A stretch of DNA of 8,321 nt from Spirochaetaceae bacterium. Its GTDB lineage: Bacteria; Spirochaetota; Spirochaetia; SZUA-6; Bin103. Position numbers and translations under genes: made by a program. The notes below the pieces were generated by a model. It searched no databases. It worked only from the letters and a program-made list of their open reading frames with translations, and was not told the origin of the DNA. Position 1 is the first letter of the stretch, and every line of letters starts with the position of its first letter. The stretch covers positions 1-8,321 of the forward strand of contig JAPOQV010000470.1 of the NCBI GenBank assembly GCA_026710565.1, written 5' to 3'. Shown here in pieces: positions 1 to 6,135 of the stretch.

Positions 1-1
1 G

Positions 2-484
2 GCCGCCGTGCACGGCACGCTGCACGGGCAGGCCAGCACGCTGGTCGCCGAGCTGCTGCGCGCGGTGGGGCGTCCCGAGCGCGCGCGGGGGGTGGTCGAA
101 GAGTACCTGCGCTCGCGCCGCCCGCTGCACGGCTTCGGCCACCGGGTCTACCGCACGCGCGATCCGCGCGCCGTGGCGCTGCTCGCACACCTGCACGCGG
201 CGGCGCCCGGACACCCGGCGCTGGACTTGGCGGATGCGCTGGACGGTGCCGTGCGCGACCTCCTGGTCGACTCGCCCATGAACGTCGACATGGCGCTGGC
301 CGTGCTGGCCGCCGTGCTCGGCCTGCCCGCCGGCGCGTCGGAGACGCTGTTCATCGTCGCCCGCACCGCCGGCTGGCTCGCGCATGCGCTGGAGCAGTAT
401 CGGGAGGGCAGCCTGATGCGGCCTCGCGCCCGCTACGTCGGGCCGGACCCGAAGGAGCGCGAAGACGACGCCCGCGAGTTGTGA
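2..484 (+). CDS. Citrate synthase, C-terminal part (5' end outside window)
   Basis: This is the C-terminal ~160 residues of a citrate synthase family enzyme, which condenses acetyl-CoA with oxaloacetate in the TCA cycle; 2-methylcitrate synthase is a close relative that this fragment cannot exclude. The frame is open to the left edge, so the true start is outside and the GTG at position 8 is internal. All three family catalytic positions are visible: His at 23-25 in LHGQA, His at 140-142 in GFGHRVYRTRDPRA, and Asp at 287-289 in SPMNVD. The C-terminal family signature is also present (TLFIVARTAGWLAHALEQ, then RPRARYVG). The usual HGGA at the first catalytic His reads HGQA here. The TGA stop at 482-484 overlaps the start of the next gene (TGATG), which implies co-translation with the downstream peptidase. 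Family assignment is firm; the exact substrate is inferred. Confidence 0.95.
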   Translation, partial: AAVHGTLHGQASTLVAELLRAVGRPERARGVVEEYLRSRRPLHGFGHRVYRTRDPRAVALLAHLHAAAPGHPALDLADALDGAVRDLLVDSPMNVDMALAVLAAVLGLPAGASETLFIVARTAGWLAHALEQYREGSLMRPRARYVGPDPKEREDDAREL

Positions 485-1455
485 TGCACAGTAGGCGCAT
501 GGCCGCGACGGAACGAGACGCAGCGCAGATCCCGGATCGCGCCGAAGGGTTTCGGGTGGGTCACGCCCGGCATGCGGCCGCGCCGACCGGCTGCACCGTC
601 ATCCTCTGCCCGGAAGGCACCGTCGCCGGCGTGGACGTGCGCGGTCCGGCCCCGGGCTCACGGGAGACGGCGCTGCTGGCCGTCGACAAGCCGATCGCGC
701 GACTGGACGGGTTGCTGTTCACGGGCGGCAGCGCCTTCGGGCTGGCCGCCGCCGACGGCGTGATGCGCTATCTGGCCGAGCGCGGCGTCGGCCACCCCAC
801 GCCGGTCAGGCCGATCCCGATCGTCGCCGCCAGCGTCATCTACGATCTGGGGGTCGCGGGCGGCTCCGTCCACCCGGACGCGGAACTCGGCTACGCCGCG
901 TGCCGGGCGGCGCGCCCGCTGCCGCCGACGGCACAGGGCACGGCCGGCGCGGGTACCGGCGCCACCGTCGGCAAGTGGGGCGGCCGCACGTTGATGATGA
1001 AAGGCGGCGTCGGCTACGCCGAGCGGGACGCCGAGGGCGTCCTGGTCGCCGCCCTGGCGGTGGTGAACTCGGTCGGCGACGTGCTCGGCGAGGACGGGCG
1101 GGTGCTGGCCGGCGCGCGTGACGAGGACGGCTGGCTCGCGGACCGGACGCCGGAGCGCTGGCTGCCGCAGTCGGCGCAGTTTCCCGTCAAGGGGACCAAC
1201 ACGACCCTGGTGGCGGTGCTCACCGAAGCGGCCATGAGCAAGCCGGAGGCAGGACGCCTGTCCCAGCGAGCCCACGACGGCATCGCCCGCGCCGTGCTGC
1301 CGGCCCACACGACCTACGACGGCGACACCGCCTACGCCCTAGCGTGCGGCCGTCGTACTGCACCGTTCGACCTGGTCGCGGCACTGGCGGTCGGATGCGT
1401 GAGCGCGGCGATCCGCAACGCGGTCCGTCACGCCGAGCCCACCGCCAGGGCATGA
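484..1455 (+). CDS. P1-family (DmpA/NylC-like, S58) aminopeptidase / amide hydrolase
   Basis: This encodes a DmpA/P1-family Ntn-type hydrolase. Relatives include the L-aminopeptidase/D-esterase DmpA, beta-peptidyl aminopeptidases and the nylon-oligomer hydrolase NylC; all are made as one chain that cuts itself to expose a new N-terminal Ser or Thr nucleophile. Visible family blocks are GFRVGHA near the N-terminus, FTGGSAFGLAAADGVM, IVAASVIYDL, GTGATVGK, KGGVG, VVNSVGD and KGTNTTLVAVLTEA. The probable self-cleavage point is Asn-Thr at 1198-1203. The length (~323 aa) fits the family and no signal peptide is apparent. The start is uncertain: GTG 481, ATG 484 (TGATG overlap with citrate synthase) and ATG 499 are all possible, and all precede the first conserved block. 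The last 117 bp overlap the 3' end of the convergent HepT-like gene. The natural substrate cannot be read from the sequence. Confidence 0.93.
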   Translation: MHSRRMAATERDAAQIPDRAEGFRVGHARHAAAPTGCTVILCPEGTVAGVDVRGPAPGSRETALLAVDKPIARLDGLLFTGGSAFGLAAADGVMRYLAERGVGHPTPVRPIPIVAASVIYDLGVAGGSVHPDAELGYAACRAARPLPPTAQGTAGAGTGATVGKWGGRTLMMKGGVGYAERDAEGVLVAALAVVNSVGDVLGEDGRVLAGARDEDGWLADRTPERWLPQSAQFPVKGTNTTLVAVLTEAAMSKPEAGRLSQRAHDGIARAVLPAHTTYDGDTAYALACGRRTAPFDLVAALAVGCVSAAIRNAVRHAEPTARA

Positions 1456-1956
1456 GACGTCAATAACATCGCGGACCACGACAAAACAGACGTCTATTTC
1501 GTCATCCAGAGAGGCCAGAAACGTCGCGATTTCCTGCTCGAACCGGGACGCAACCCCGTCCAGCCTCTCGCTCAGCCGGGCGAGCCGGTCTCCCTTGAGC
1601 TCGAAGCCGTAGCTGTTGCGGAACACGTGCCGGAACGAGAGGTATTCGTCCAGTTCCGCGGCGAGCTCCTCGGTGATGACCTGCGGCCTGATGCCGGACA
1701 CGGCCACCGTCATGCGGAACAGCAACTCCTTGTGCCATGCCTCACCCCGATAGGAGGCGCCGTTGATCTCCGCGCCAATCCGGCGGAACACTCGCTCGCA
1801 GCAGTTGTAGAAATCGTGCGTGATCGATCCCAGCACGCGCGGATTTCGCTCCGGCCTGCACAGCTCGGCGCGTGCCTCGGCGCGCAGCGCCGCGCAGTTC
1901 GCGAGCTCGCGACGGATCGCCGTCGTCACCTCATCGAGCGGGTCGTCACGCCTCAT
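1339..1956 (-). CDS. hepT: HepT-like HEPN-family toxin with anomalous C-terminal extension
   Basis: This is a HepT-like protein, the toxin partner of type VII MntA/HepT modules, in which HEPN-fold RNases are inactivated when MntA adds AMP to them. The recognisable domain covers residues ~1-150: a helical N-terminus, HDFYNCCERVFRRI, EINGASYRGEAWHKELL, IRP, and LDEYLSFRHVFRNSYGFEL. The HEPN motif is usually R-x4-H-x-Y; here it reads R109-x4-N114-x-Y116, with Asn replacing the catalytic His. I recall this substitution from HepT-like relatives with an FRHVxRNxY signature. The Tyr that would be AMPylated is kept. The ATG overlaps the mntA stop by 11 bp, so the pair is translationally coupled. From about residue 151 the sequence is unlike the family, becomes Arg/Cys/Gly-rich and runs antisense to the peptidase gene. 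Both other frames stop just there (1502-1504 and 1494-1496), which suggests stop loss or a frameshift. Confidence 0.82.
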   Translation of the reverse strand: MRRDDPLDEVTTAIRRELANCAALRAEARAELCRPERNPRVLGSITHDFYNCCERVFRRIGAEINGASYRGEAWHKELLFRMTVAVSGIRPQVITEELAAELDEYLSFRHVFRNSYGFELKGDRLARLSERLDGVASRFEQEIATFLASLDDEIDVCFVVVRDVIDVSCPGGGLGVTDRVADRRAHASDRQCRDQVERCSTTAAR

Positions 1957-2296
1957 GGAGCACCACGCCGGTCGCTCTGATCTCGTTCCGGGATGCCGCC
2001 GGCATGTCCTCCAGGACCTTCACGTCCAGAGGGTACTTCGCGTCGGCCGTCAGCATCCCGACGAGCGGCCAGTAGTCCCCGGGCGCCAGGCCCTCGACTG
2101 CCAGATCGATGTCCGACCACACCGCAAGACGCGCGCTGCGAGCCACCGACCCGAACAGATAGATCCTGCGGAACCGGTACCGTGCGGCGGCCAACCGCGC
2201 CAACCGCGCCGCTTCACGTCGCATGTCGGCCTCAAGCTGCCGGTCGCGACGCCGGTGTCGCTCGACGATGCGCTGCCGGTAGGTCTGCCGAAGCAT
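1946..2296 (-). CDS. mntA: MntA-like minimal nucleotidyltransferase antitoxin
   Basis: This is a 116-residue minimal nucleotidyltransferase of the DNA polymerase beta superfamily, MntA type. In characterised pairs MntA transfers AMP from ATP to a Tyr on HepT and so blocks the toxin. An Arg-rich N-terminal helix (residues ~1-42) is followed by the strand IYLFGS. G49-S50 are followed after eleven residues by the metal-binding pair D62-I-D64 in SDIDLAVEGL, and D91 in PLDVKVLED is the expected third carboxylate, so the active site looks complete. The gene lies immediately upstream of hepT and its TGA overlaps the hepT ATG region by 11 bp, the standard order for this module. No clear Shine-Dalgarno site precedes the ATG. 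The 48-bp gap to osmC has no convincing promoter or terminator, so the module may be transcribed from the upstream operon. Confidence 0.9.
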   Translation of the reverse strand: MLRQTYRQRIVERHRRRDRQLEADMRREAARLARLAAARYRFRRIYLFGSVARSARLAVWSDIDLAVEGLAPGDYWPLVGMLTADAKYPLDVKVLEDMPAASRNEIRATGVVLHEA

Positions 2297-2344
2297 GACA
2301 ACGCTCTGCTTACTGCACCGGCTGAGCGGACCCGCAGAACGGCG

Positions 2345-2767
2345 CTACCCGAGCGACGCCTGCAGGGTGATCTCGGGGCCGGCCAGCGCGCGGGAGACCG
2401 GACAGCCGCTCTTGGTCGCCTCCGCGATCTCCTGGAACTTCGCGTCGTCGATGCCCGGCACCTCGGCGTCGCACACCAGCGCGATCGTGGTGATGGTGGG
2501 GCCGCCGTCGGTCATCGCAAGCGTAACGTCGGCGGTGGTGCTGACGCGGCTCGGGGTGTGGCCGGCCTCGGCCAGGCCGTGCGAAAGCGCCATGGAGTAA
2601 CAGCCGGCGTGCGCCGCCGCCAGGAGCTCCTCCGGGTTGCTGCCCGCGCCCTCCTCGAACCGTGAGCTGAACGTGAACGGCTGCTCGAAGCGGCCGCCGA
2701 TCGACATCGTGCCGCTGCCGCCCTTGAGATCGCCCTTCCATTGCGCCTGTGCTGATCGAACTCCCAT
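2345..2767 (-). CDS. osmC: OsmC/Ohr-family peroxiredoxin
   Basis: This is a cytoplasmic OsmC-family thiol peroxidase that reduces organic hydroperoxides with a pair of cysteines. The 140-residue length and order match OsmC: an N-terminal beta-rich segment (WKGDLKGGSGTMSIGG), Arg36 and Glu46/Glu47 in RFEEGAGSNPEELLAAAHAGC, the peroxidatic Cys56 in AHAGCYSMAL, and the resolving Cys122 in KSGCPVSRAL. An extra cysteine (C99) lies outside the active site. A consensus AGGAGG lies five bases before the ATG, which fixes the start. It begins 24 bp after the VWA gene stop on the same strand, so it is probably the next cistron. OsmC itself is a common stand-alone stress gene; its position between a MoxR/VWA pair and a toxin-antitoxin pair may be incidental. 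Confidence 0.95.
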   Translation of the reverse strand: MGVRSAQAQWKGDLKGGSGTMSIGGRFEQPFTFSSRFEEGAGSNPEELLAAAHAGCYSMALSHGLAEAGHTPSRVSTTADVTLAMTDGGPTITTIALVCDAEVPGIDDAKFQEIAEATKSGCPVSRALAGPEITLQASLG

Positions 2768-2772
2768 CGTGT

Positions 2773-2778
2773 CCTCCT
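2773..2778 (-). promoter_or_regulatory. Consensus Shine-Dalgarno site of osmC
   Basis: On the minus strand these bases read AGGAGG, five bases before the osmC ATG at 2767-2765. This is the strongest ribosome binding site in the window, suggesting that osmC is translated more efficiently than its operon neighbours, whose starts have weak sites or overlap upstream stops. Confidence 0.8.
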
Positions 2779-2791
2779 GTGGGTTGGCCGG

Positions 2792-3883
2792 TCACCGCAC
2801 GCCGCGGCGCCGGTTCCGTACGTAGTCGGCGAAGATATATTCGCCCAGTTCGCCGGGCGCCGCGTAGTAGGCGCGCCCGCGGTTGATCTGCGAAAGCTCC
2901 TCGACGAACTCCACCAGGTACGGGTCCTCGGTCACCATGAAGGTGGTGATGACGATCCCGTAGCGCTTGCACTCGGCCGCCTCGTCCAGCGTCTGGTTGA
3001 CGATCTTGGGGTCGAGCCCGAAGGAGTTCTTGTAGATCCGTCCGTCCTCGAAGATCGCCGACGGCTTGCCGTCGGTGATCATGAAGACCTGCTTGTTGGC
3101 GTGCCGCTCGGCGCGCAGCACCGACTGCGCGAGCTGCAGCCCGGCCTTGGTGTTGGTGTGGTAGGGCCCCACCCGCAGGTAGGGGATGCTGCCCACGTCG
3201 ATCAGCTTCGCGTCGTCCCCGAAGTAGGCGACGTGCAGGCTGTCGCGCGGGTACTGCGTCATGATCAGCTCGGACAGCGCCAGCGCCACCTGCTTGGCCG
3301 GGGTGATCCGGTCCTCGCCGTACAGGATCATGCTGTGGCTGATGTCGATCAGCAGCACGGTCGCGCACGACGACTGATGCTCGCTCTCGTACACCTCGAA
3401 GTCCTGCTCCTGCAGGGTGATGTCGTCCAGCCCGCCGCGCTTGACGGCGTTGCTGATGGTGCCCAGAGCGTCGATCTGCGTGATCGGATCGCCGGCGCGG
3501 TAGCCGCGCGTCTCGCTGGTGCGCTCGCCGCCCTCGCCGGTGTGCGGCACGCGGTGCTGGCCGAAGCCGCCCTTGGCCAGGTTGCGGAAGACCAGCGCCA
3601 GCGACTCCTTGCGGATGCGCTGCTCGCCGCGCGCGGTCAGGCCGAAACCGCCCTCCCCGTCGCGCTCGATCAGGTTCTCGTCCTCCAGCCGGTCCCGGAA
3701 CTCCTCCAGGTCGACGTCCGCGTCGATCATGCCGCGCTCCTGCAGGTAGCGCATCCACTGCAGCACCCGGTCGACGTCGCCGGACGCCTGCAGCAGCAGG
3801 AAGTTGAACAGGCTGAGCAGGTCCTCGAAGGCCGCCACCGCGGCGGCCAGCGAGTCGTCCCACTTCAGGTAGCGCCAGTCCAT
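2792..3883 (-). CDS. VWA-domain protein, partner of the upstream MoxR-like AAA+ ATPase
   Basis: This 363-residue protein has an N-terminal helical region (residues ~1-100), a Gly/basic linker (~100-130) and a C-terminal von Willebrand factor A domain (~174-345). The MIDAS metal site is complete: D180-I-S182-H-S184 in [10 protein letters not shown]245 in HTNTKAG, and D271 in MITDGKPS. No signal peptide or membrane segment is seen, so it should be cytoplasmic. Proteins of this kind are encoded next to MoxR or Mg-chelatase BchI-like ATPases and act, where studied, as adaptors for metal insertion or remodelling of partner proteins. Here the ATG is 10 bp after the ATPase stop, which supports a functional pair. 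It is not a chlorophyll-pathway BchD, because no BchD-like ATPase domain is present. The target is unknown. Confidence 0.9.
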   Translation of the reverse strand: MDWRYLKWDDSLAAAVAAFEDLLSLFNFLLLQASGDVDRVLQWMRYLQERGMIDADVDLEEFRDRLEDENLIERDGEGGFGLTARGEQRIRKESLALVFRNLAKGGFGQHRVPHTGEGGERTSETRGYRAGDPITQIDALGTISNAVKRGGLDDITLQEQDFEVYESEHQSSCATVLLIDISHSMILYGEDRITPAKQVALALSELIMTQYPRDSLHVAYFGDDAKLIDVGSIPYLRVGPYHTNTKAGLQLAQSVLRAERHANKQVFMITDGKPSAIFEDGRIYKNSFGLDPKIVNQTLDEAAECKRYGIVITTFMVTEDPYLVEFVEELSQINRGRAYYAAPGELGEYIFADYVRNRRRGVR

Positions 3884-3893
3884 CGGTCCCGTC

Positions 3894-5483
3894 TCAGGCG
3901 GTGTCGTCGTCCGTCATCTGGTCGAACATCGCCTTGAGCATGTCCCGATAGGAGGTCGAGCTCTGCAGGTCGCGCTTGGAGAGCATGGAGTGCTGGTGCA
4001 GACCCTCCAGCACCAGCTCCATCCCCAGCCCCAACTCCTCGGGCTCGTCGATCTGGAAGCGCTCGGCTGCCATGTCGCGCAGCCCCGCCACCCGCCCGAA
4101 GCGGCGGATGTACTCGTCGGTGGCCAGGTCGTCCGAGGTGTCCACGGTCTGCCCCTCCGCGAACCAGCTCACGATGGGCTGATAGACGGAGTCCGTCTCG
4201 TCCGCTTCCGGCCGCTCCGCACGCTCTTCCTGCCCCGATCGCCCGGCGCGCCGCTGACCGCCGCCATCGCCGCCATCGCGCGAGCGCACGTCCGGCGTCG
4301 GCAGGTAGCGGCGGAAGGTGCGCTTGACCGCCTGGCCGATGATCTTGCGGGCGACCAGCACCGGGCCCTCCTGCTCGCCTTCGTAGACCAGCTCCATCTT
4401 GCCGGTCATGGCCGTCAGCGCGGTGTGCAGATCGGTCAGGCGGGGGTAGATCACCGGCTCGCCCAGGTGGGCGGCGCGCCGCTCCATGTTGCTGAGCACG
4501 TTTTCCAGCAGCGCGATCGGCATGCGCGCCGACACGCCGGACTTCTGGTCCACGAACTCGCTCTTGCGCGCTTCGAAGGTAACCTCCTCGACCAGCTCCT
4601 TGAAGTAGCGCGGCACGCGCAGCTCGTAGTCACCGTCGCGGTCCGTCCACGCCTCCTGCGCCGTGATCGCCATCGCGTGCTCCATGCGGTCCGGGTAGTG
4701 GGTGATGATCTGCGAGTCGATGCGGTCCTTGAGCGGCGTGATGATGTTGCCGCGGTTCGTGTAGTCCTCGGGATTGGCGGAGAAGACGAGCTGGATGTCC
4801 AGCGGTATGCGGACCGGGAAGCCGCGGATCTGGATGTCCTCCTCCTCCAGCACGTTGAGCAGCGCCACCTGGATGCGCGGCGCCAGGTCGGGGAGCTCGT
4901 TGATGGCGAAGATGCCGCGGTTGGTGCGCGGGACGATGCCGTAGTGGACGACGCCCTCGTCGGCGTAGGAGAGCCGCTTGGTGGCCGCCTTGATCGGGTC
5001 GATGTCGCCGACCAGGTCTGCGACCGTCACGTCGGGGGTGGCGAGCTTCTCGTGGTAGCGCTCGTCGCGGTGCATCCAGTCGACGGGCAGGTCGTCGCCG
5101 AGCTCCTGCACGCGCTGCCGGGAAGCGGCCAGGATCGGCTCGAAGGGGCTCTCGTTGAGGTCGCTGCCGGCGATCACCGGCGCGTACTCGTCCAGGAAGC
5201 CGGCCAGGGCGCGCAGGATGCGCGACTTCGCCTGGCCGCGCAGGCCGAGCAGGATGAAGTCGTGCCGCGACAGGATCGCGTTGACGATCCCCGGCAGCAC
5301 GGTCTTGTCGTAGCCGATGATGCCCGGAAACAGCGGCTCTGCCGCGCGCATGCGGGCGAGCACGTTGGCGCGCAGCTCCTCCTTGACCGTGCGCGGACGG
5401 TAGCCGGATGCCTTGAGCTGGCCGAAGGTCGATGGCAGGGATGTCGACGGAGGGGATGAGGTGCCGGTCACGGTGCTCACCAT
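3894..5483 (-). CDS. MoxR / Mg-chelatase-like AAA+ ATPase
   Basis: This is a 529-residue AAA+ ATPase related to MoxR and the Mg-chelatase I subunit; such proteins form rings that remodel or load metal into a partner, usually with a VWA protein. The core spans residues ~50-395. The P-loop is G80-LRGQAKS (residues 80-87), Walker B is GIFAINELPDL (Asn195-Glu196, with Asn where most AAA+ proteins have Asp), sensor 1 is FSANPEDYTNRG (Asn237), and the likely Arg finger is R254 in PLKDRID. A Gly/Arg/Glu-rich, probably disordered linker (~400-431) leads to a helical C-terminal domain (~432-529). The ATG lies inside the end of vapC (7-bp overlap); GTG codons at 5480 and 5471 are alternative starts, all before the conserved ASGYRPRTVKEELRAN block. 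The VWA gene follows after 10 bp. The function of this subfamily is not established. Confidence 0.92.
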   Translation of the reverse strand: MVSTVTGTSSPPSTSLPSTFGQLKASGYRPRTVKEELRANVLARMRAAEPLFPGIIGYDKTVLPGIVNAILSRHDFILLGLRGQAKSRILRALAGFLDEYAPVIAGSDLNESPFEPILAASRQRVQELGDDLPVDWMHRDERYHEKLATPDVTVADLVGDIDPIKAATKRLSYADEGVVHYGIVPRTNRGIFAINELPDLAPRIQVALLNVLEEEDIQIRGFPVRIPLDIQLVFSANPEDYTNRGNIITPLKDRIDSQIITHYPDRMEHAMAITAQEAWTDRDGDYELRVPRYFKELVEEVTFEARKSEFVDQKSGVSARMPIALLENVLSNMERRAAHLGEPVIYPRLTDLHTALTAMTGKMELVYEGEQEGPVLVARKIIGQAVKRTFRRYLPTPDVRSRDGGDGGGQRRAGRSGQEERAERPEADETDSVYQPIVSWFAEGQTVDTSDDLATDEYIRRFGRVAGLRDMAAERFQIDEPEELGLGMELVLEGLHQHSMLSKRDLQSSTSYRDMLKAMFDQMTDDDTA

Positions 5484-5863
5484 AGGCGACGGACGCCGTA
5501 CCGGTCGAACGGTTGCTCGATCGAAACCAGGGCGATGTCGAGGGTCAGCGCCTGCGCGATCAGCATGCGGTCGAACGGATCACGGACCGGACCCGGCAGG
5601 CGCCCGGCGCGCTCGCCGTCGGCCACGGTGATCGCGAGTGGCCGAAACCCCTGGTCAAGGAGACAGCCGCTGACATCCTCAGCCAGGGCTGCCGCACCGG
5701 GAAGGCGCCCGAGGCGGTACTTGGTCGCGATCTCCCAGGCCGATCCCGCGCTGACCAGCACGTCGTTGGCATCGTCGGCGATCGCGCCGCGCGCCACCTT
5801 TGACAGTCGGTCGCTACCGGCAAGCCACCACAGCAGGGCGTGAGTGTCCAGCAGTATGCGCAC
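5477..5863 (-). CDS. vapC: VapC-like PIN-domain toxin (type II TA)
   Basis: This is a 128-residue PIN-domain protein of the VapC type. Such toxins are Mg-dependent RNases that typically cut tRNA or rRNA when freed from their antitoxin. Acidic residues fall in the expected places: D6 in LLDTHALLWW, E44 in SAWEIATKYRLGRL, and D95/D98 in RDPFDRMLIAQA. The fourth site near LVSIEQPFDRY carries Glu116 where Asp is usual, a conservative change. The start is a GTG, three bases after the antitoxin stop, with GGGAG nine bases upstream. Its TGA overlaps the ATG of the AAA+ gene, an uncommon linkage of a toxin to an ATPase. The full-length family match and intact acids suggest an active toxin; the RNA target is unknown. 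Confidence 0.93.
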   Translation of the reverse strand: MRILLDTHALLWWLAGSDRLSKVARGAIADDANDVLVSAGSAWEIATKYRLGRLPGAAALAEDVSGCLLDQGFRPLAITVADGERAGRLPGPVRDPFDRMLIAQALTLDIALVSIEQPFDRYGVRRLW

Positions 5864-5866
5864 GGT

Positions 5867-6112
5867 TCACGACTCCCAGCGGGCCAGTTCGTGCTCCGGA
5901 AGGGGTTCGTAGAAGCTGTCATCGACGACGATCTGATCCTTCAGAGCCCCGAATCGGCGCGTGCCGCGCCGGCCCGTGAACGTGACCAGCCGCGCGACCG
6001 GATCGCCGTTGCGGGCGATCACTACCTCCTCGCCCGCTTCCGCGCGCGCCAGAAGGCGCGATAGCTGTGTCTTTGCCTGGTGGACGTTCACGACTACCTG
6101 AGACTCGATCAT
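5867..6112 (-). CDS. Phd/YefM-family antitoxin
   Basis: This is an 81-residue antitoxin of the Phd/YefM family. The N-terminal half (VNVHQAKTQLSRLLARAEAGEEVVIARNGDPVARLV) is the dimerising DNA-binding domain, and the acidic C-terminal tail (DDSFYEPLPEHELARWES) is the segment that normally wraps the PIN toxin. The gene ends three bases before vapC, the standard antitoxin-first order. The ATG at 6112 has no Shine-Dalgarno site and abuts a palindrome directly. A GTG at codon 8 (6091), preceded by AGG, is an alternative start that would still include the conserved VNVHQAKT block. Autorepression of the operon, as in other Phd proteins, is likely given the upstream palindrome. Confidence 0.92.
   Translation of the reverse strand: MIESQVVVNVHQAKTQLSRLLARAEAGEEVVIARNGDPVARLVTFTGRRGTRRFGALKDQIVVDDSFYEPLPEHELARWES
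5873..5877 (-). promoter_or_regulatory. Shine-Dalgarno site for the vapC GTG start
   Basis: The minus strand reads GGGAG nine bases before the GTG at 5863-5861, within the last codons of the antitoxin. It supports the GTG as the vapC start, since no ATG lies before the first conserved Asp. Confidence 0.6.
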
Positions 6113-6135
6113 GTTAGCTAACGATGTGGCTAACC
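6113..6135. promoter_or_regulatory. Candidate antitoxin operator: palindrome plus half-match
   Basis: GTTAGCTAAC at 6113-6122 is a perfect 10-bp palindrome touching the antitoxin ATG. A second partial copy, GGCTAAC, lies at 6128-6134. On the minus strand this gives two direct GTTAGC units 12 bp apart, close to one helical turn. The A+T content stands out against GC-rich surroundings. Phd/YefM proteins bind short palindromes at their own promoter, so this is the best operator candidate; the binding itself is inferred. Confidence 0.6.

Noticed and set aside
1455..1495. Inverted repeat AGACGTC / GACGTCT just after the peptidase stop, considered as a terminator
   Set aside because: The stem is only 7 bp with a loop of about 27 bases and no T-run follows, so a terminator cannot be supported. 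Each half contains the self-complementary GACGTC, so it could arise by chance.
2326..2335. GCGG-AC-CCGC mini-hairpin between mntA and osmC
   Set aside because: The stem is four pairs with a two-base loop, too small to be a terminator, and short matches of this kind are frequent in GC-rich DNA.
1820..2665. A 281-codon plus-strand frame opposite hepT, mntA and osmC
   Set aside because: The three minus-strand genes match known families in full; the opposite product is compositionally biased and crosses unrelated gene borders.
2310..3863. A 517-codon minus-strand frame across the osmC and VWA genes
   Set aside because: It is the out-of-frame reading of two well-recognised genes, extremely Arg/Gly/Ala rich and without motifs.
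3990..5459. A 489-codon open frame on the plus strand
   Set aside because: It lies wholly opposite the AAA+ gene and its product is a low-complexity Arg/Val/Leu/Asp mix with no family features. High-GC genes commonly leave such open antisense frames.
2792..5483. Chlorophyll or cobalamin chelatase (BchI/BchD or CobN partner) for the AAA+/VWA pair
   Set aside because: The pair resembles chelatase subunits, but no H-subunit or tetrapyrrole gene is nearby, the VWA protein lacks the ATPase-like domain of BchD, and the ATPase has its own long C-terminal region.
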